From Anaerosomatales bacterium (GTDB lineage: Bacteria; Actinomycetota; Coriobacteriia; Anaerosomatales; Anaerosomataceae), in NCBI GenBank assembly GCA_030019445.1, contig JASEEU010000002.1:124995-188994 (forward strand): a stretch of 64,000 bases of DNA. Direction: 5' to 3'. Position numbers and translations under genes: made by a program. Under the pieces are notes generated by a model. The model worked only from the letters and a program-made list of their open reading frames with translations, did not search any database and was not told where the DNA came from. Below, one piece after another: positions 27,596 to 36,457 of the stretch (within the stretch, counting starts at the first letter, position 1; each line of letters opens with the position of its first letter).

Positions 27596-28267
27596 GTGAC
27601 GTACGTCTTCGCGGTGGCGTTCGTGCTCATCCTCATCGGAGAGCTGGCCGATAAGTCCCAGCTGCTCGCGATGTCGCTCGCGTGCCGGTACAAGGCGTGG
27701 CAGGTGCTCATCGGCATCTTCATCGCCACGTTCGTCGTGCACTTCTTCACCACGCTCTTCGGCCAGGCTGTCGGCGGCGTCATCCCGCCCGACGTGCTGC
27801 CCTACATCACCGGGGCTCTCTTCATCGGCTTCGGCGTGTGGACGCTGCGTGGCGACTCAGTGGAAGATGCCGAGGCAGACCGCGGCCGCAACCGCTTCGG
27901 ACCCATCGTCGCCACCGGCATCGCGTTCTTCCTCGCAGAGCTCGGGGACAAGACGCAGATCATGACGATGACCATCGCCGCGGACCCGGGCACCGCGCTC
28001 GTCACGTACCTGAAGAGCGTCGGCCCCGCCGTGCAGGGCTTCATCGAGAGCCTCGGCATGGGCCCATCCGGCGTCTCGGCGGCAGGCCGGTTCTGGGGGG
28101 TGACGCTCGGCTCGACGCTCGGCATGGTGCTCGCGGACGCGCTCGCCATCGGCGTGGGCCGCCTGCTCGGGCGCAATCTGCCCGAGAAGACGCTGCGGGT
28201 CGTGTCGGGCGTGTTCTTCATCCTCTTCGGCGTGCTCGCCATCGGCGCGGGGCTGCTTGGCGGGTGA
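27596..28267 (+). CDS. UPF0016 (GDT1/TMEM165-type) Mn2+ exporter
   Basis: A 223-residue membrane protein with two homologous halves. Each half carries the family motif E-x-x-D-(K/R)-(S/T): GELADKSQLLAMSLA near residue 15 and AELGDKTQIMTMTIA near 116. Bacterial members export Mn2+ and eukaryotic ones move Mn2+ or Ca2+. The manganese riboswitch directly upstream supports Mn2+ export when the ion is in excess. The GTG at 27596 has GGAGG five bases before it. About six helices are predicted by eye, with an acidic loop (EDAEADR) between the halves. Confidence 0.92.
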   Translation: MTYVFAVAFVLILIGELADKSQLLAMSLACRYKAWQVLIGIFIATFVVHFFTTLFGQAVGGVIPPDVLPYITGALFIGFGVWTLRGDSVEDAEADRGRNRFGPIVATGIAFFLAELGDKTQIMTMTIAADPGTALVTYLKSVGPAVQGFIESLGMGPSGVSAAGRFWGVTLGSTLGMVLADALAIGVGRLLGRNLPEKTLRVVSGVFFILFGVLAIGAGLLGG

Positions 28268-28328
28268 GCCGTGTGGCACGTCTTCTGCTCGGCCGATATG
28301 TGAACGGACACCTGTGGGAAGGGGATGT

Positions 28329-28979
28329 ATGGCGCTCAAGAAGCAGCACGTCGTGGTACTCGCCGTGGTCGCGATCTTCGCGGTCATCCTGCTCGCCGTG
28401 ATCGCTTCCGAGCCGGCCGGAAGCCAGGCAACAGACGACGGCGTCGTCACGAGAGTCCTGCAGGCGGGCGAGGGCGACGGGGTCGCGGCCTTCCCCCTCG
28501 TGCTCACCGAGGGCGACCCCGAGCACGAGTCCTCGCACGTATTCGAGGCGCTCGCCGGTGAGGCGGGGGTCGTGCGCGCCTCGCTTGAGATCGCCACCGA
28601 GGAGCTCACTGTCCACTTCGACTCCGCTCAGACCTCCGAGGCCGAGGTGCGCTCCGCCCTGGTAGCGGCCGGCTACGTGGCGCCGAGCGTCGAAGACGCC
28701 GTGCCGGCGGTGCTGTCGGAGGATGGATCGGTCCAGCGGCTCGGCATCGCCGACGACCACGGGTTCGATCCCCCGTACATACTCGCGAAGGCCGACGTGC
28801 CGATCGAGCTCGAGTTCGAGCCGGGCACCGAGTGCAGGACCTCCGTCACGCTTCCACCGTCCGGGGCGACGTACGACATCAGCTCAGGGGCGGTCGTGAC
28901 GCTTCCGGCTCTCGATCCGGGCACGTATCCGATACTGTGCAGCGGGAACGCTCAAGAAGCGGTGATAATCGTCCAGTAG
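28329..28979 (+). CDS. Membrane-anchored HMA-like plus cupredoxin-like protein
   Basis: A 216-residue protein with an N-terminal membrane anchor (about residues 8-27) and two outward-facing domains. Residues of about 65-115 follow the heavy-metal-associated fold (SSHVFEALAGEAGVVRASLE ending in VAAGYV), but the CXXC metal site is absent. Residues of about 140-216 look like a cupredoxin domain (DPPYILAKADVPIELEFEPG, then GTYPILCSGN), keeping two Cys but without a clear His-Cys-His-Met copper set. Such HMA-cupredoxin fusions normally handle copper; here metal binding is doubtful. The ATG at 28329 is 5 bases after GGGG. It follows the Mn2+ exporter by 61 bases. Confidence 0.65.
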   Translation: MALKKQHVVVLAVVAIFAVILLAVIASEPAGSQATDDGVVTRVLQAGEGDGVAAFPLVLTEGDPEHESSHVFEALAGEAGVVRASLEIATEELTVHFDSAQTSEAEVRSALVAAGYVAPSVEDAVPAVLSEDGSVQRLGIADDHGFDPPYILAKADVPIELEFEPGTECRTSVTLPPSGATYDISSGAVVTLPALDPGTYPILCSGNAQEAVIIVQ

Positions 28980-28981
28980 AG

Positions 28982-29000
28982 CGCCGTCGCCACGACGGCG
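28982..29000 (+). terminator. Short perfect hairpin between genes
   Basis: CGCCGTCG and CGACGGCG form an 8-base stem with a 3-base loop directly after the HMA-cupredoxin stop codon. No T run follows. It may end that transcript or protect its 3' end. Confidence 0.45.
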
Positions 29001-29021
29001 GTCTGAGAGGGAGGAACACAC

Positions 29022-29198
29022 ATGGACGTCAAGCAGCAGGTGCTCGAAGCCATGAAGGCGGCCGGCGAGCCGCTGAACGCGGGCAGGCTCGTCGAGATGA
29101 CCGGGCTGGACCGCAAGGACGTCGACAAGGCGATGGCCGAGCTCAAGAAGTCCGGCGAGATCGTCTCGCCCAAGCGCTGCTACTGGCAGCCCTCCTAG
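29022..29198 (+). CDS. Small winged-helix protein (58 aa)
   Basis: A 58-residue protein that is one compact winged helix-turn-helix: an N-terminal helix (VKQQVLEAMKAAG), EPLNAGRLVEMTGLDRKDVDKAMAELKKSG spread over the two recognition helices, and a short wing ending in KRCYWQPS. GGGAGGAAC lies before the ATG at 29022. Stand-alone domains of this type occur as DNA-binding or transcription-initiation-like factors; no target is evident. It is 12 bases before rlmA and probably co-transcribed. Confidence 0.65.
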   Translation: MDVKQQVLEAMKAAGEPLNAGRLVEMTGLDRKDVDKAMAELKKSGEIVSPKRCYWQPS

Positions 29199-29210
29199 GT
29201 CGACCCGAGG

Positions 29211-30050
29211 ATGCTCGCGGACGTCATCGGGCTGCTCGCGTGCCCGGTCTGCGACAGCGGGCTCTCGATCGCTCACGGCGCGGCGCGGTGTCCGGCCGGG
29301 CACGCCTACGATGTCGCCCGGCAGGGCTACCTGAACCTGCTCGCCGGGGGCGCCGCGCCCGGCACGGCGGACACGCCGTCCATGGTAGCCGCGCGCGACG
29401 CGTTCCTCGGCGCCGGCCATTACCGGCCCCTTGCTGACGCGCTCGCTGAGACGTGCGTGCCCGCGGCCGCCGATGTGGCGGGGTGCGTGCTTGAGGTGGG
29501 CGCGGGTACCGGTTACTACCTCGCCCGCGTGCTCGATGCGATGCCCGGCCGGGTCGGGCTCGCGCTCGACATCTCCAAGCACGCAGCGCGCCGCGCCGCC
29601 GCCGCTCACCCGCGGATCGGGGCGGTCGTGTGCGACGCCTGGAAGCGCCTGCCGGTGGCCGATGACGCCGCGGCGGTCGTGCTGGACGTGTTCGCGCCGC
29701 GCAACGCCGCCGAGATCGCCCGGGTCCTGGCGCCGGAGGGGACGCTCGTGGTCGTGACGCCGACTGAGCGGCATCTGGCCGAGGCGGCGGGCCCGCTCGG
29801 CATGCTCGACATCGATCCCGACAAGGCGGACCGGCTCGCCGCGCAGCTCGCCGGGCACTTCCGTCAGACCGACGAGTGCCCGGTCGAGTGGAGCATGGAG
29901 CTCGATGCCGGGGCCCTGCGCTCGCTCGTCGGGATGGGGCCGAGCGCGCATCATGTGACAGACGCCGCGCTCGAGGAGCGGGTGGACGCGATGGCCGCGC
30001 CGGTGGTCGTGACCGCCTCGGTCAGCCTCGGCACGTACCGGCCCCTCTAG
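29211..30050 (+). CDS. rlmA: 23S rRNA (guanine-N1) methyltransferase, RlmA family
   Basis: A 279-residue SAM-dependent methyltransferase. The N-terminal zinc finger is LLACPVCDSGLSI followed by CPAGHAYDVARQGYLNLL, which is characteristic of RlmA enzymes acting on helix 35 of 23S rRNA (G745 or G748). The SAM motif is VLEVGAGTGYYLARVL, with an acidic LDIS after it. RlmA(I) and RlmA(II), the latter giving tylosin resistance, cannot be separated by eye. Its TAG shares the CTAG tetranucleotide with the stop codon of the convergent marC-like gene. Confidence 0.9.
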   Translation: MLADVIGLLACPVCDSGLSIAHGAARCPAGHAYDVARQGYLNLLAGGAAPGTADTPSMVAARDAFLGAGHYRPLADALAETCVPAAADVAGCVLEVGAGTGYYLARVLDAMPGRVGLALDISKHAARRAAAAHPRIGAVVCDAWKRLPVADDAAAVVLDVFAPRNAAEIARVLAPEGTLVVVTPTERHLAEAAGPLGMLDIDPDKADRLAAQLAGHFRQTDECPVEWSMELDAGALRSLVGMGPSAHHVTDAALEERVDAMAAPVVVTASVSLGTYRPL

Positions 30051-30688
30051 CCTCCGAGTCCCATCATGCGAACGGCGCCAGCGGCTCCATCGAGGAGGAG
30101 CTGCGCTCCCACCACGGCAAGCACGAGACCCATCAGCCGGTTGAGCGCGCGGATGCCCGTTCGGCCGATGAAGCGCACGAATGGCCGACCGAAGACGAAG
30201 AGCACGTACGTCACGACGCAGAGCACGGCGAACGCGCCGATGGTAAGCGCCACCTCCACGGCCCCGCCCGACCCCGCATACGTCATCGCCGTGGCGATGG
30301 TCCCGGGTCCGACGAGGATGGGGATCGCCAACGGCGACACCGCCATGTCGAGGGTCGAGGAGAAGTCGGTCTGCTCGATGACGCTCGCCTTGGGGCTCTG
30401 CACGGACGAGCGATCGCCCTGCAGCATGCGGTAGCCGATGATGAACGCGATGATCCCGCCGGTGAGCCGGAGCGCGGTGAGCGTGATGCCGAAGAGCGCG
30501 AAGATGGCCTTCCCGGCGATGCACAGCACAGCGATGATGACGAACGCGAGCAGCACCGAGCGCAGCGCGATCGCCTTGCGGACGTCATCGGGTTCGTCCT
30601 CGGTCATACTGAGGAAGATGGGCGTGCTCGCTATCGGGTTCGAGATCGCGAAGAAGCCCGCGAGCGCCGTTGCGGCGAAGCCGAGCAT
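30047..30688 (-). CDS. MarC/YhgN family integral membrane protein
   Basis: A 213-residue membrane protein with about six helices. FFAISNPIASTPIFLSMT at the N-terminus, FGITLTALRLTGGIIAF and PLAIPILVGPGTIATAM are the conserved blocks of the MarC family. Despite the name, members have not been shown to be drug exporters, and the function is open. The start at 30688 is the first in-frame ATG; the nearest purine-rich stretch is about 13 bases away. It converges on rlmA with a 4-base shared end and diverges from the MFS exporter. Confidence 0.88.
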   Translation of the reverse strand: MLGFAATALAGFFAISNPIASTPIFLSMTEDEPDDVRKAIALRSVLLAFVIIAVLCIAGKAIFALFGITLTALRLTGGIIAFIIGYRMLQGDRSSVQSPKASVIEQTDFSSTLDMAVSPLAIPILVGPGTIATAMTYAGSGGAVEVALTIGAFAVLCVVTYVLFVFGRPFVRFIGRTGIRALNRLMGLVLAVVGAQLLLDGAAGAVRMMGLGG

Positions 30689-30799
30689 CGTGATGCCGTC
30701 ACATCCTCTCGTGGTCGGGGGCTACCTCAACCATACCCGACCGTGGCGGCGCGGCACCGGGCGTGTCCGGAGAGGCGCACAAGCGGGTAGAAGCCTCCC

Positions 30800-32341
30800 A
30801 TGACCAGCAAGGGGCACGCCGACAGCCGCACGAAGCGTCGCGTTCTGATCGCGACCATCCTCTGCGCGGGCGTCGTCTTCATGGACTCGAGCGTCGCGAC
30901 CGTGGCGCTGCCAGCGATACAACGCGAGTTCGGCGTCTCCACCGCCGTTCAGCAGTGGATCGGCTCATCGTACCTGCTCACGCTGTCCGTCCTTCTGCTT
31001 CTGGGAGGACGTCTCGCCGATCTCTTCGGCCGCAAGCGCATGTTCATGACCGGGCTTGCGGGCTACGCAGCGCTCGCGCTTGCCGCCGGCCTGTCGCCCT
31101 CGGCCGGGGCGCTCATCGCGATTCGCGGATTGCAGGGCGTCGCGGGAGCCATGCTCGTCCCCACGACGCTCGCGCTCATCAACTCGGTGTTCCCCGCCGA
31201 GGAGCGCGGTCGCGCGATCGGGACGTGGGCGGCGTGGTCGGGCATCACCACCATCCTGGGCCCGATCGTCGGCGGCCTCGTGATCGACAACCTCTCGTGG
31301 CGCTTCGCATTCCTCGTCACCCCGGCGCTCGCGCTCGTTACGCTGGCGATCGGTCGCGCCATGCCCGAGTACCGGGACGAGGATTCCGTCAGACACCTCG
31401 ACGTCCCGGGCGTGCTCCTCGTAGTTGCAGCGCTCGGCGGCATCGTGTTCTCGCTCATCCAGGGTCCGATCGCCGGCTGGACCTCGGCGACCGTGCTCGT
31501 CGCCGGGCTGGTGGGCGTGCTGCTGCTCCCCCTGTTCGTGTGGTGGGAACGCCGGGCGCCGGGCCCGGTCATGCCGATCATGATGTTCGAGAACCGCAAC
31601 CTCGCCGTGGCCAACGTCGTGACGTTCTTCGTCTACGCGGGTCTGTACGGCATGTTCTTCTACGTGCCGATCTACGTGCAGTCCACGCTCGGCGCCTCGG
31701 CCACCGTCGCCGCGGCGATCTTCATGCCCACCACCATCCTGCTCTTCATCATCTCCCCGTACGCGGGTCGGTTGAACGACCGCTATGGTCCGCGCTGGCT
31801 GATGTGCTTCGGCCCGCTCGTCGCGGCCGGCGGGGCCGCCATCGCCGGCTTCGCCGGTCCGGGCCAGCTCTACACGCTGCTGCTCGGCGGCATCGTGGTG
31901 TTCGGCATCGGCCTCGGCTTCACTGTGACCCCGGTGACCGCAACGGCGATCGGTTCGGCCGAGGAGCGCTTCTCCGGTGTGGCCTCGGGATTCAACAACG
32001 CGGTCTCACGGGTGGCGGGGCTGGTCGCGATCGCGCTCATGGGCGTGATCGTCGTGCAGCTCTGGCAGGGCGCGCTCTCCTCGGCGACCTCGGATGCGTC
32101 CCCCGCGGTCCGCCGGGCGCTGGCCGGCGTCGAGGAGCAGGCGTTCGTGCTCCCCGACGCGGAGTCGCTGACCGAGTCCGAGGCTGCGCGGGCGACCGAG
32201 CTTGCCGAGCAGGCGGCGCAGGAGGCGTTCCGCAACGGGATGCTGCTCGCCGCCGCCCTCGTGGCGACGGGCGGGGCCGTCTCGGCCATCTGGATGCGCA
32301 AGCCGGTCTCCGCGCTCATGGTGGAGGGGGAGGGTCGCTAG
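30800..32341 (+). CDS. MFS exporter, DHA2 (EmrB/QacA) family, 14 helices
   Basis: A 513-residue proton-coupled exporter. The N-terminal helix has FMDSSVATVALPAIQREFG, the loop 2-3 motif is GGRLADLFGRKRMF, and the antiporter motif C is present in ITTILGPIVGGLVID. The length and hydrophobic profile fit 14 helices. A C-terminal soluble stretch rich in Ala and Glu precedes the last helix, as in other DHA2 members. Substrates are likely drugs, dyes or bile-like amphiphiles, but cannot be assigned. It starts at an ATG with a weak ribosome site (AGAAG) and is followed by a lipoprotein gene 42 bases on. Confidence 0.9.
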   Translation: MTSKGHADSRTKRRVLIATILCAGVVFMDSSVATVALPAIQREFGVSTAVQQWIGSSYLLTLSVLLLLGGRLADLFGRKRMFMTGLAGYAALALAAGLSPSAGALIAIRGLQGVAGAMLVPTTLALINSVFPAEERGRAIGTWAAWSGITTILGPIVGGLVIDNLSWRFAFLVTPALALVTLAIGRAMPEYRDEDSVRHLDVPGVLLVVAALGGIVFSLIQGPIAGWTSATVLVAGLVGVLLLPLFVWWERRAPGPVMPIMMFENRNLAVANVVTFFVYAGLYGMFFYVPIYVQSTLGASATVAAAIFMPTTILLFIISPYAGRLNDRYGPRWLMCFGPLVAAGGAAIAGFAGPGQLYTLLLGGIVVFGIGLGFTVTPVTATAIGSAEERFSGVASGFNNAVSRVAGLVAIALMGVIVVQLWQGALSSATSDASPAVRRALAGVEEQAFVLPDAESLTESEAARATELAEQAAQEAFRNGMLLAAALVATGGAVSAIWMRKPVSALMVEGEGR

Positions 32342-32383
32342 CGTCGGGTACACTCGGTGATAGACCGAGGGAGGAGGCACCCG

Positions 32384-32932
32384 ATGCGAAGCGCACTCAA
32401 GCGGCTGGCCGTCCTCGTGCTCGGAATCGTCCTTGTGCTCGCGATGTCAGCGTGCGACGGAGACGACGCCGGGGAGGATCAGCCGGACAGCCAGACGGTC
32501 GGCAGCAACGAGGAATCCGTCGAGACCACCGGTGGAGGGGCGATGGGTGAGGAAGGCCTCGCCGGATGGATCGAGGGTCGGTGGGGCGTCGACCATGAGC
32601 TCCTCTCCGTCGACCCGGCGATGATGGCGCCGGCGGCCGACCAGCCGTACGCCGAGTGGAGCTGCACGGTCGGCGGCGGCACGATGATCATGAACACCGA
32701 CGAGCACGTCTATACCGGAGCGTTCACCGAGTCCGGCGAGACGTGGTCCTACGACGCCCTCTCCTCGTACGTGGACGAGGAGGGCATCACCTGGACCAGC
32801 CACATCGTGGTGGATGGCGTGCGAACCGGCGACGACTCGTTCACCGCCGAGATGTGGGGCGAGATCTCCTCGGACGCCGAGGGCACGCTCTACGTGGCCA
32901 CGTGGAGCCAGAGCGGCTCGCGCATCGAGTAG
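32384..32932 (+). CDS. Lipoprotein of unknown function
   Basis: A 182-residue secreted lipoprotein. The N-terminus MRSALKRLAV plus a hydrophobic core ends in the lipobox LAMSAC, so Cys24 would carry the lipid. A disordered, Asp/Glu/Thr-rich linker follows, then a compact beta-rich domain containing EWSCTVGGGTMIMNT and many Trp and Tyr residues. I recognise no family. The ATG at 32384 has GAGGGAGGAGG upstream. It converges on the ogt gene with a gap of one base. Confidence 0.75.
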   Translation: MRSALKRLAVLVLGIVLVLAMSACDGDDAGEDQPDSQTVGSNEESVETTGGGAMGEEGLAGWIEGRWGVDHELLSVDPAMMAPAADQPYAEWSCTVGGGTMIMNTDEHVYTGAFTESGETWSYDALSSYVDEEGITWTSHIVVDGVRTGDDSFTAEMWGEISSDAEGTLYVATWSQSGSRIE

Positions 32933-32933
32933 G

Positions 32934-33476
32934 TCAGCGCGTCTCAGCTTCGAGAATGGCGCGTTTGCGGTCGATGCCCCAGCGATAGCCGCCCCACCCG
33001 CCGTCGGACCGGACGATCCGGTGACACGGGACGAGCAGCGCGACGTGGTTACGCGCACATGCGCCCGCCACCGCCCGTACGGCCCGTGGCGCGCCGATGC
33101 GCTCCGCGATCGCCGTGTACGTCGCGGTCGACCCGTTCGGCACCGAGCGAAGCTCATCCCACACGCGCCGCTGGAAGGGCGTCCCGAGCAGGTCAAGGGG
33201 AACGTCGGGCGCGGGCCGGCCGTCAGCCGCCGTGCACGCGGCCTCCACATACGTCGCCAACGCCGGTGCATCCTCGGTGAGCGCGGCGCCGGGGAACTCC
33301 TCGGCAAGCGCTTGGCGTGCGTGCGCCGGGTCGTCGATGAAGAGCGCGCCGCGCAGTCCGCGTGCGGTGGCGCCGAGCGCCACGGTGCCGAGCGCCGTCC
33401 GGGCGACGGTGTAGCGAAGCTCATCGCCGCCGTGCTCCGGGGTGGTGGCCGGCGGGTGTGATGCGAGCCGTCTCAT
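32934..33476 (-). CDS. ogt: Methylated-DNA-[protein]-cysteine S-methyltransferase
   Basis: A 180-residue suicidal repair protein that takes alkyl groups from O6-alkylguanine (and O4-alkylthymine) onto its own Cys. The active site VPCHRIVRSDG is intact, followed by GGYRWGIDRKRAIL; upstream are TPFQRRVWDELRSVPNGSTATY and RAVAGACARN, the helix-turn-helix that flips the base. Residues before about 70 form the small N-terminal domain. No start has a good ribosome site; I chose the ATG at 33476, while an ATG at 33530 in the same frame would add 18 residues. Confidence 0.9.
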   Translation of the reverse strand: MRRLASHPPATTPEHGGDELRYTVARTALGTVALGATARGLRGALFIDDPAHARQALAEEFPGAALTEDAPALATYVEAACTAADGRPAPDVPLDLLGTPFQRRVWDELRSVPNGSTATYTAIAERIGAPRAVRAVAGACARNHVALLVPCHRIVRSDGGWGGYRWGIDRKRAILEAETR

Positions 33477-33646
33477 GGTCGCATTATCGCGCTTCGCCTC
33501 GGCGCGCGCATCCCGCGCGGCACCCAGCATGTGGTGCTGTGCGCCGCGTCACGTCCTCGCTTCAAGCGCGCGCGCCGTTCTCCCGATGAGAGTGGTACGG
33601 CGGGTGCTGCACGCGCGGCGCGGCGGTGATCGGACGGAGCGAGGGT

Positions 33647-36442
33647 ATGCGCCAGACGAATAGACCTATCGGCAGGCTTCTCGGCGTCTTCCTCGGCATC
33701 GCGATGCTCATGACCGGCGTGACGCCCGTGCCGGCGTACGCGGCCGACGACTACCGGTACTGGGTCTCGCACCCGCAGACGAAGATCTACACATCGACGC
33801 CGGTGCCGAGCACCCACGGCTCCTCGGTCTCGCCGAGCGTCCGCATGTCGCTTGCGGCTGCGCGGGCCGAGCACGAGGGCCGGCAGCTCGTCTTGCACGC
33901 GGATGCTTTCGGATTGCGAGACGTGTGGATCGCGCCGTCCGATCTCACGCTGCGCGATGCGGGCGGTGCGATCGTGGACACGATCCCGGCCGGGAACGTG
34001 AGCACGTTCAAGGTCCACTACGTCTACATCGCCAAGCCCTCGCTCGGTTACTCGCGCGTGGGGTGGGAGCCCGACCCGCTGCTGCCGATGACGCTCGCCA
34101 ACGGCGCCCGGATCAGCGCGGGCATCCGGTCGGTGCCTCGCGGCCAGACGCAACCGTTCTACGTTTCGTTCGAGGTGCCCGCCGACGCGGCGCCGGGGAC
34201 GTACACCGGGACGCTTGCCGTGACGGGGCTGCGTGACACCGGGAGCGCGCTCCCGCAGCTCGAGGTGCCGGTGACGCTCACGGTCTACCCGCTCTCGGTG
34301 GCCACGCAGAGCCTGAAGACGAGCTTCGGGTGGAGTCTGCGGTGGGCGGCGTACGCGGGGAGCGCCCAGCACACGCTCCTGCCGCAGGGATCGGGGCCGA
34401 ACCGGGTCACCGAGACGACGGACTTCTACGCCGACCAGATCAACGGGTGGCTCGAGTACCTGTCCGAGCACCGCGTGTCGCCGATGACGATGACGCCGGC
34501 CTGGGAAGGGGGGAGCGACGCGCTCCCGCCCAACGACGCGTACCAGATGATCGCGCGCGACGCGTACCTGCGCGACTACCTCGGCACCGGGGCTGCCACC
34601 ACTTACGACGGCGAGCGCCACGCGTTCACCACGGTGATGCTGCCCGAGCAGGTCATCCCGAGTTACACGCGCAACCCCTTCGCGAGCACGACGGACAAGT
34701 CGCGCGCGGCGACCTACTACCGGACGGCACGCAACGAGCTTGCGGCGGCGGGGTATCTCGGCAGGTCGTACATCTTCGCGATCGACGAGCCGGCGGGGAC
34801 GCAGCGCTCGTTCATCGAGAACTACGGCGCCTTCGTGCACCAGTACGCGCCGGGTGTGAAGTTCATGGTGACCACCGAGCCGAACCGCTGGGACTTCAAG
34901 CCCCTCCGGAACGTCGACACCTACGTCCATCAGCTGCAGTTCTACTACCGCGACTACGCCAAGTGGGTGGCGCCGCTGCGCCGGAGCGGCAAAGAGGTCT
35001 GGATCTACTCGACGTCGAGCAGCTTCCAGAAAGACATCCCGCTCTACCTCATCGACAAGCCGCTGCCGGAGTCCCGCGCGATCGGCTGGTTCGCCTATGA
35101 CACCGACGCGCAGGGCCTGCTGTACTGGAGCGTGAACCGGTGGGGTTCCACGAGCTACCGCGATCCCTACAAAGACCCGCTGTCGTTCCTCAACTCCAAC
35201 GGTGACGGCTCGCTCGTGTACCCCGGCTACTACCCGAGTCTCGGGCTCACCGTGGAGGGTGCCCCGCCCGTGGGGAGCCTCAGGATGGAGGCGCTTCGCG
35301 ACGGGCTCGAGGACTACGAGTACCTCAAGCTGCTGGAGAAGGCGGCCGGAGCCGCCGTGGCGGACTACTACGCCAAGCGGATCGTGGGCAAGCCGACCGG
35401 TGTGGTGATGGCCGGCTCGCCGACCTTCCCCTCATACCCCAAAGACCCCGGCTCCTACGAGAAGGCGCGCGCGATGATCGTGCACCGGCTCACGGCGACC
35501 ACCACCTATGACGAGCTCGCCGGGAGCAACCGCTACGACACAGCCGTCCGGGTCAGCCGGCGCGGCTTCGAATCGGCGCCGACGGTCGTCATCGCCACTG
35601 GCGAGAACTGGCCCGACGCGCTCGGCGGGGCGTCGCTCGCCGCCGCCGAAGGCGGCCCGATGCTGCTCACCCTGCCCGGATCGCTGCCGGGAGGCGTGCT
35701 CGCCGAGATCCGGCGCCTGGGCGCCGGCAGGGCGATCATCCTCGGCGGGACGGCGGCCGTCGGGTCCGCTGTCGAGTCCGCGCTCAAACGGGAGCTCGGC
35801 TCCGCCAACGTCAGGCGTCTTGCGGGCAGCAACCGCATCGCCACCGCGGAGCTGGTGGCGCGCGCCACTGTGGCCCGGCTCGGTGACGCGTACGACGGGA
35901 CCGTGTTCGTGGCCACGGCCGGCAACTTCCCCGACGCGCTGGCGGCCTCGCCCCTGGCGGCCGCCAGGGGCTGGCCGATCCTGCTCGCACAACCGGGAGG
36001 TCTCACCGGCTCGACGCGTGAGACGATGAGCGCGATCGGCGCCGAGAAGGCCCTCGTGCTCGGCGGGACCGCGGTCGTCTCCTCGTCCACGGAGTCGTGG
36101 CTGCGTTCCGCGCTCGGCACCGCGAACGTGAAGCGCCTCGCGGGAAGCACGCGCTATGCGACCGCCGCGGCGGTGGCCGGGTACGGCGTGAGCAGCGCGG
36201 GTCTGACGTATGACGACTTCGCGCTCGCCACGGGCGAGAACTTCCCGGACGCGCTCGCGGGTGGTGTGCTGCAGGGCCGTCGCGGCTCCGTCATGCTGCT
36301 GACCACGCCGGGGGCGCTGCAGGGTTCGGTGAGCTCGATCCTCGCGGCGCGCAGGGCCGAGATCGACTCGGCGCGCTTCCTCGGCGGCAGCGGCGCGCTC
36401 GGCATAGCCCCCCGCGAGCAGGTCCGGCAGATACTGGACTGA
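33647..36442 (+). CDS. Surface protein: DUF4091 glycosidase-like domain plus cell-wall-binding repeat 2 domain
   Basis: A 931-residue exported protein with a signal peptide ending near VPAYAAD. Residues of about 30-600 match the DUF4091 type: an N-terminal beta-sandwich, a barrel region with IFAIDEPAGTQRSF and VTTEPNRWD, then GWFAYDTDAQGLLYWSVN and the diagnostic RMEALRDGLEDYEYLKLLE. These proteins look like polysaccharide-active glycosidases, though activity is rarely shown. Residues of about 620-931 hold three wall-binding units (NWPDALGG, NFPDALAA, NFPDALAG; ILGGTAAVG and similar). So a catalytic-looking head is tethered to the wall. The ATG at 33647 has GGAGCGAGGG upstream; a GTG at 33626 is possible. 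Confidence 0.87.
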   Translation: MRQTNRPIGRLLGVFLGIAMLMTGVTPVPAYAADDYRYWVSHPQTKIYTSTPVPSTHGSSVSPSVRMSLAAARAEHEGRQLVLHADAFGLRDVWIAPSDLTLRDAGGAIVDTIPAGNVSTFKVHYVYIAKPSLGYSRVGWEPDPLLPMTLANGARISAGIRSVPRGQTQPFYVSFEVPADAAPGTYTGTLAVTGLRDTGSALPQLEVPVTLTVYPLSVATQSLKTSFGWSLRWAAYAGSAQHTLLPQGSGPNRVTETTDFYADQINGWLEYLSEHRVSPMTMTPAWEGGSDALPPNDAYQMIARDAYLRDYLGTGAATTYDGERHAFTTVMLPEQVIPSYTRNPFASTTDKSRAATYYRTARNELAAAGYLGRSYIFAIDEPAGTQRSFIENYGAFVHQYAPGVKFMVTTEPNRWDFKPLRNVDTYVHQLQFYYRDYAKWVAPLRRSGKEVWIYSTSSSFQKDIPLYLIDKPLPESRAIGWFAYDTDAQGLLYWSVNRWGSTSYRDPYKDPLSFLNSNGDGSLVYPGYYPSLGLTVEGAPPVGSLRMEALRDGLEDYEYLKLLEKAAGAAVADYYAKRIVGKPTGVVMAGSPTFPSYPKDPGSYEKARAMIVHRLTATTTYDELAGSNRYDTAVRVSRRGFESAPTVVIATGENWPDALGGASLAAAEGGPMLLTLPGSLPGGVLAEIRRLGAGRAIILGGTAAVGSAVESALKRELGSANVRRLAGSNRIATAELVARATVARLGDAYDGTVFVATAGNFPDALAASPLAAARGWPILLAQPGGLTGSTRETMSAIGAEKALVLGGTAVVSSSTESWLRSALGTANVKRLAGSTRYATAAAVAGYGVSSAGLTYDDFALATGENFPDALAGGVLQGRRGSVMLLTTPGALQGSVSSILAARRAEIDSARFLGGSGALGIAPREQVRQILD

Positions 36443-36457
36443 CCCGGCGGCAGCTGC

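Noticed and set aside
32353-32369. CTCGGT/ACCGAG inverted repeat before the lipoprotein gene
   Set aside because: Only a 6-base stem with no further support; too likely by chance in this GC-rich DNA.
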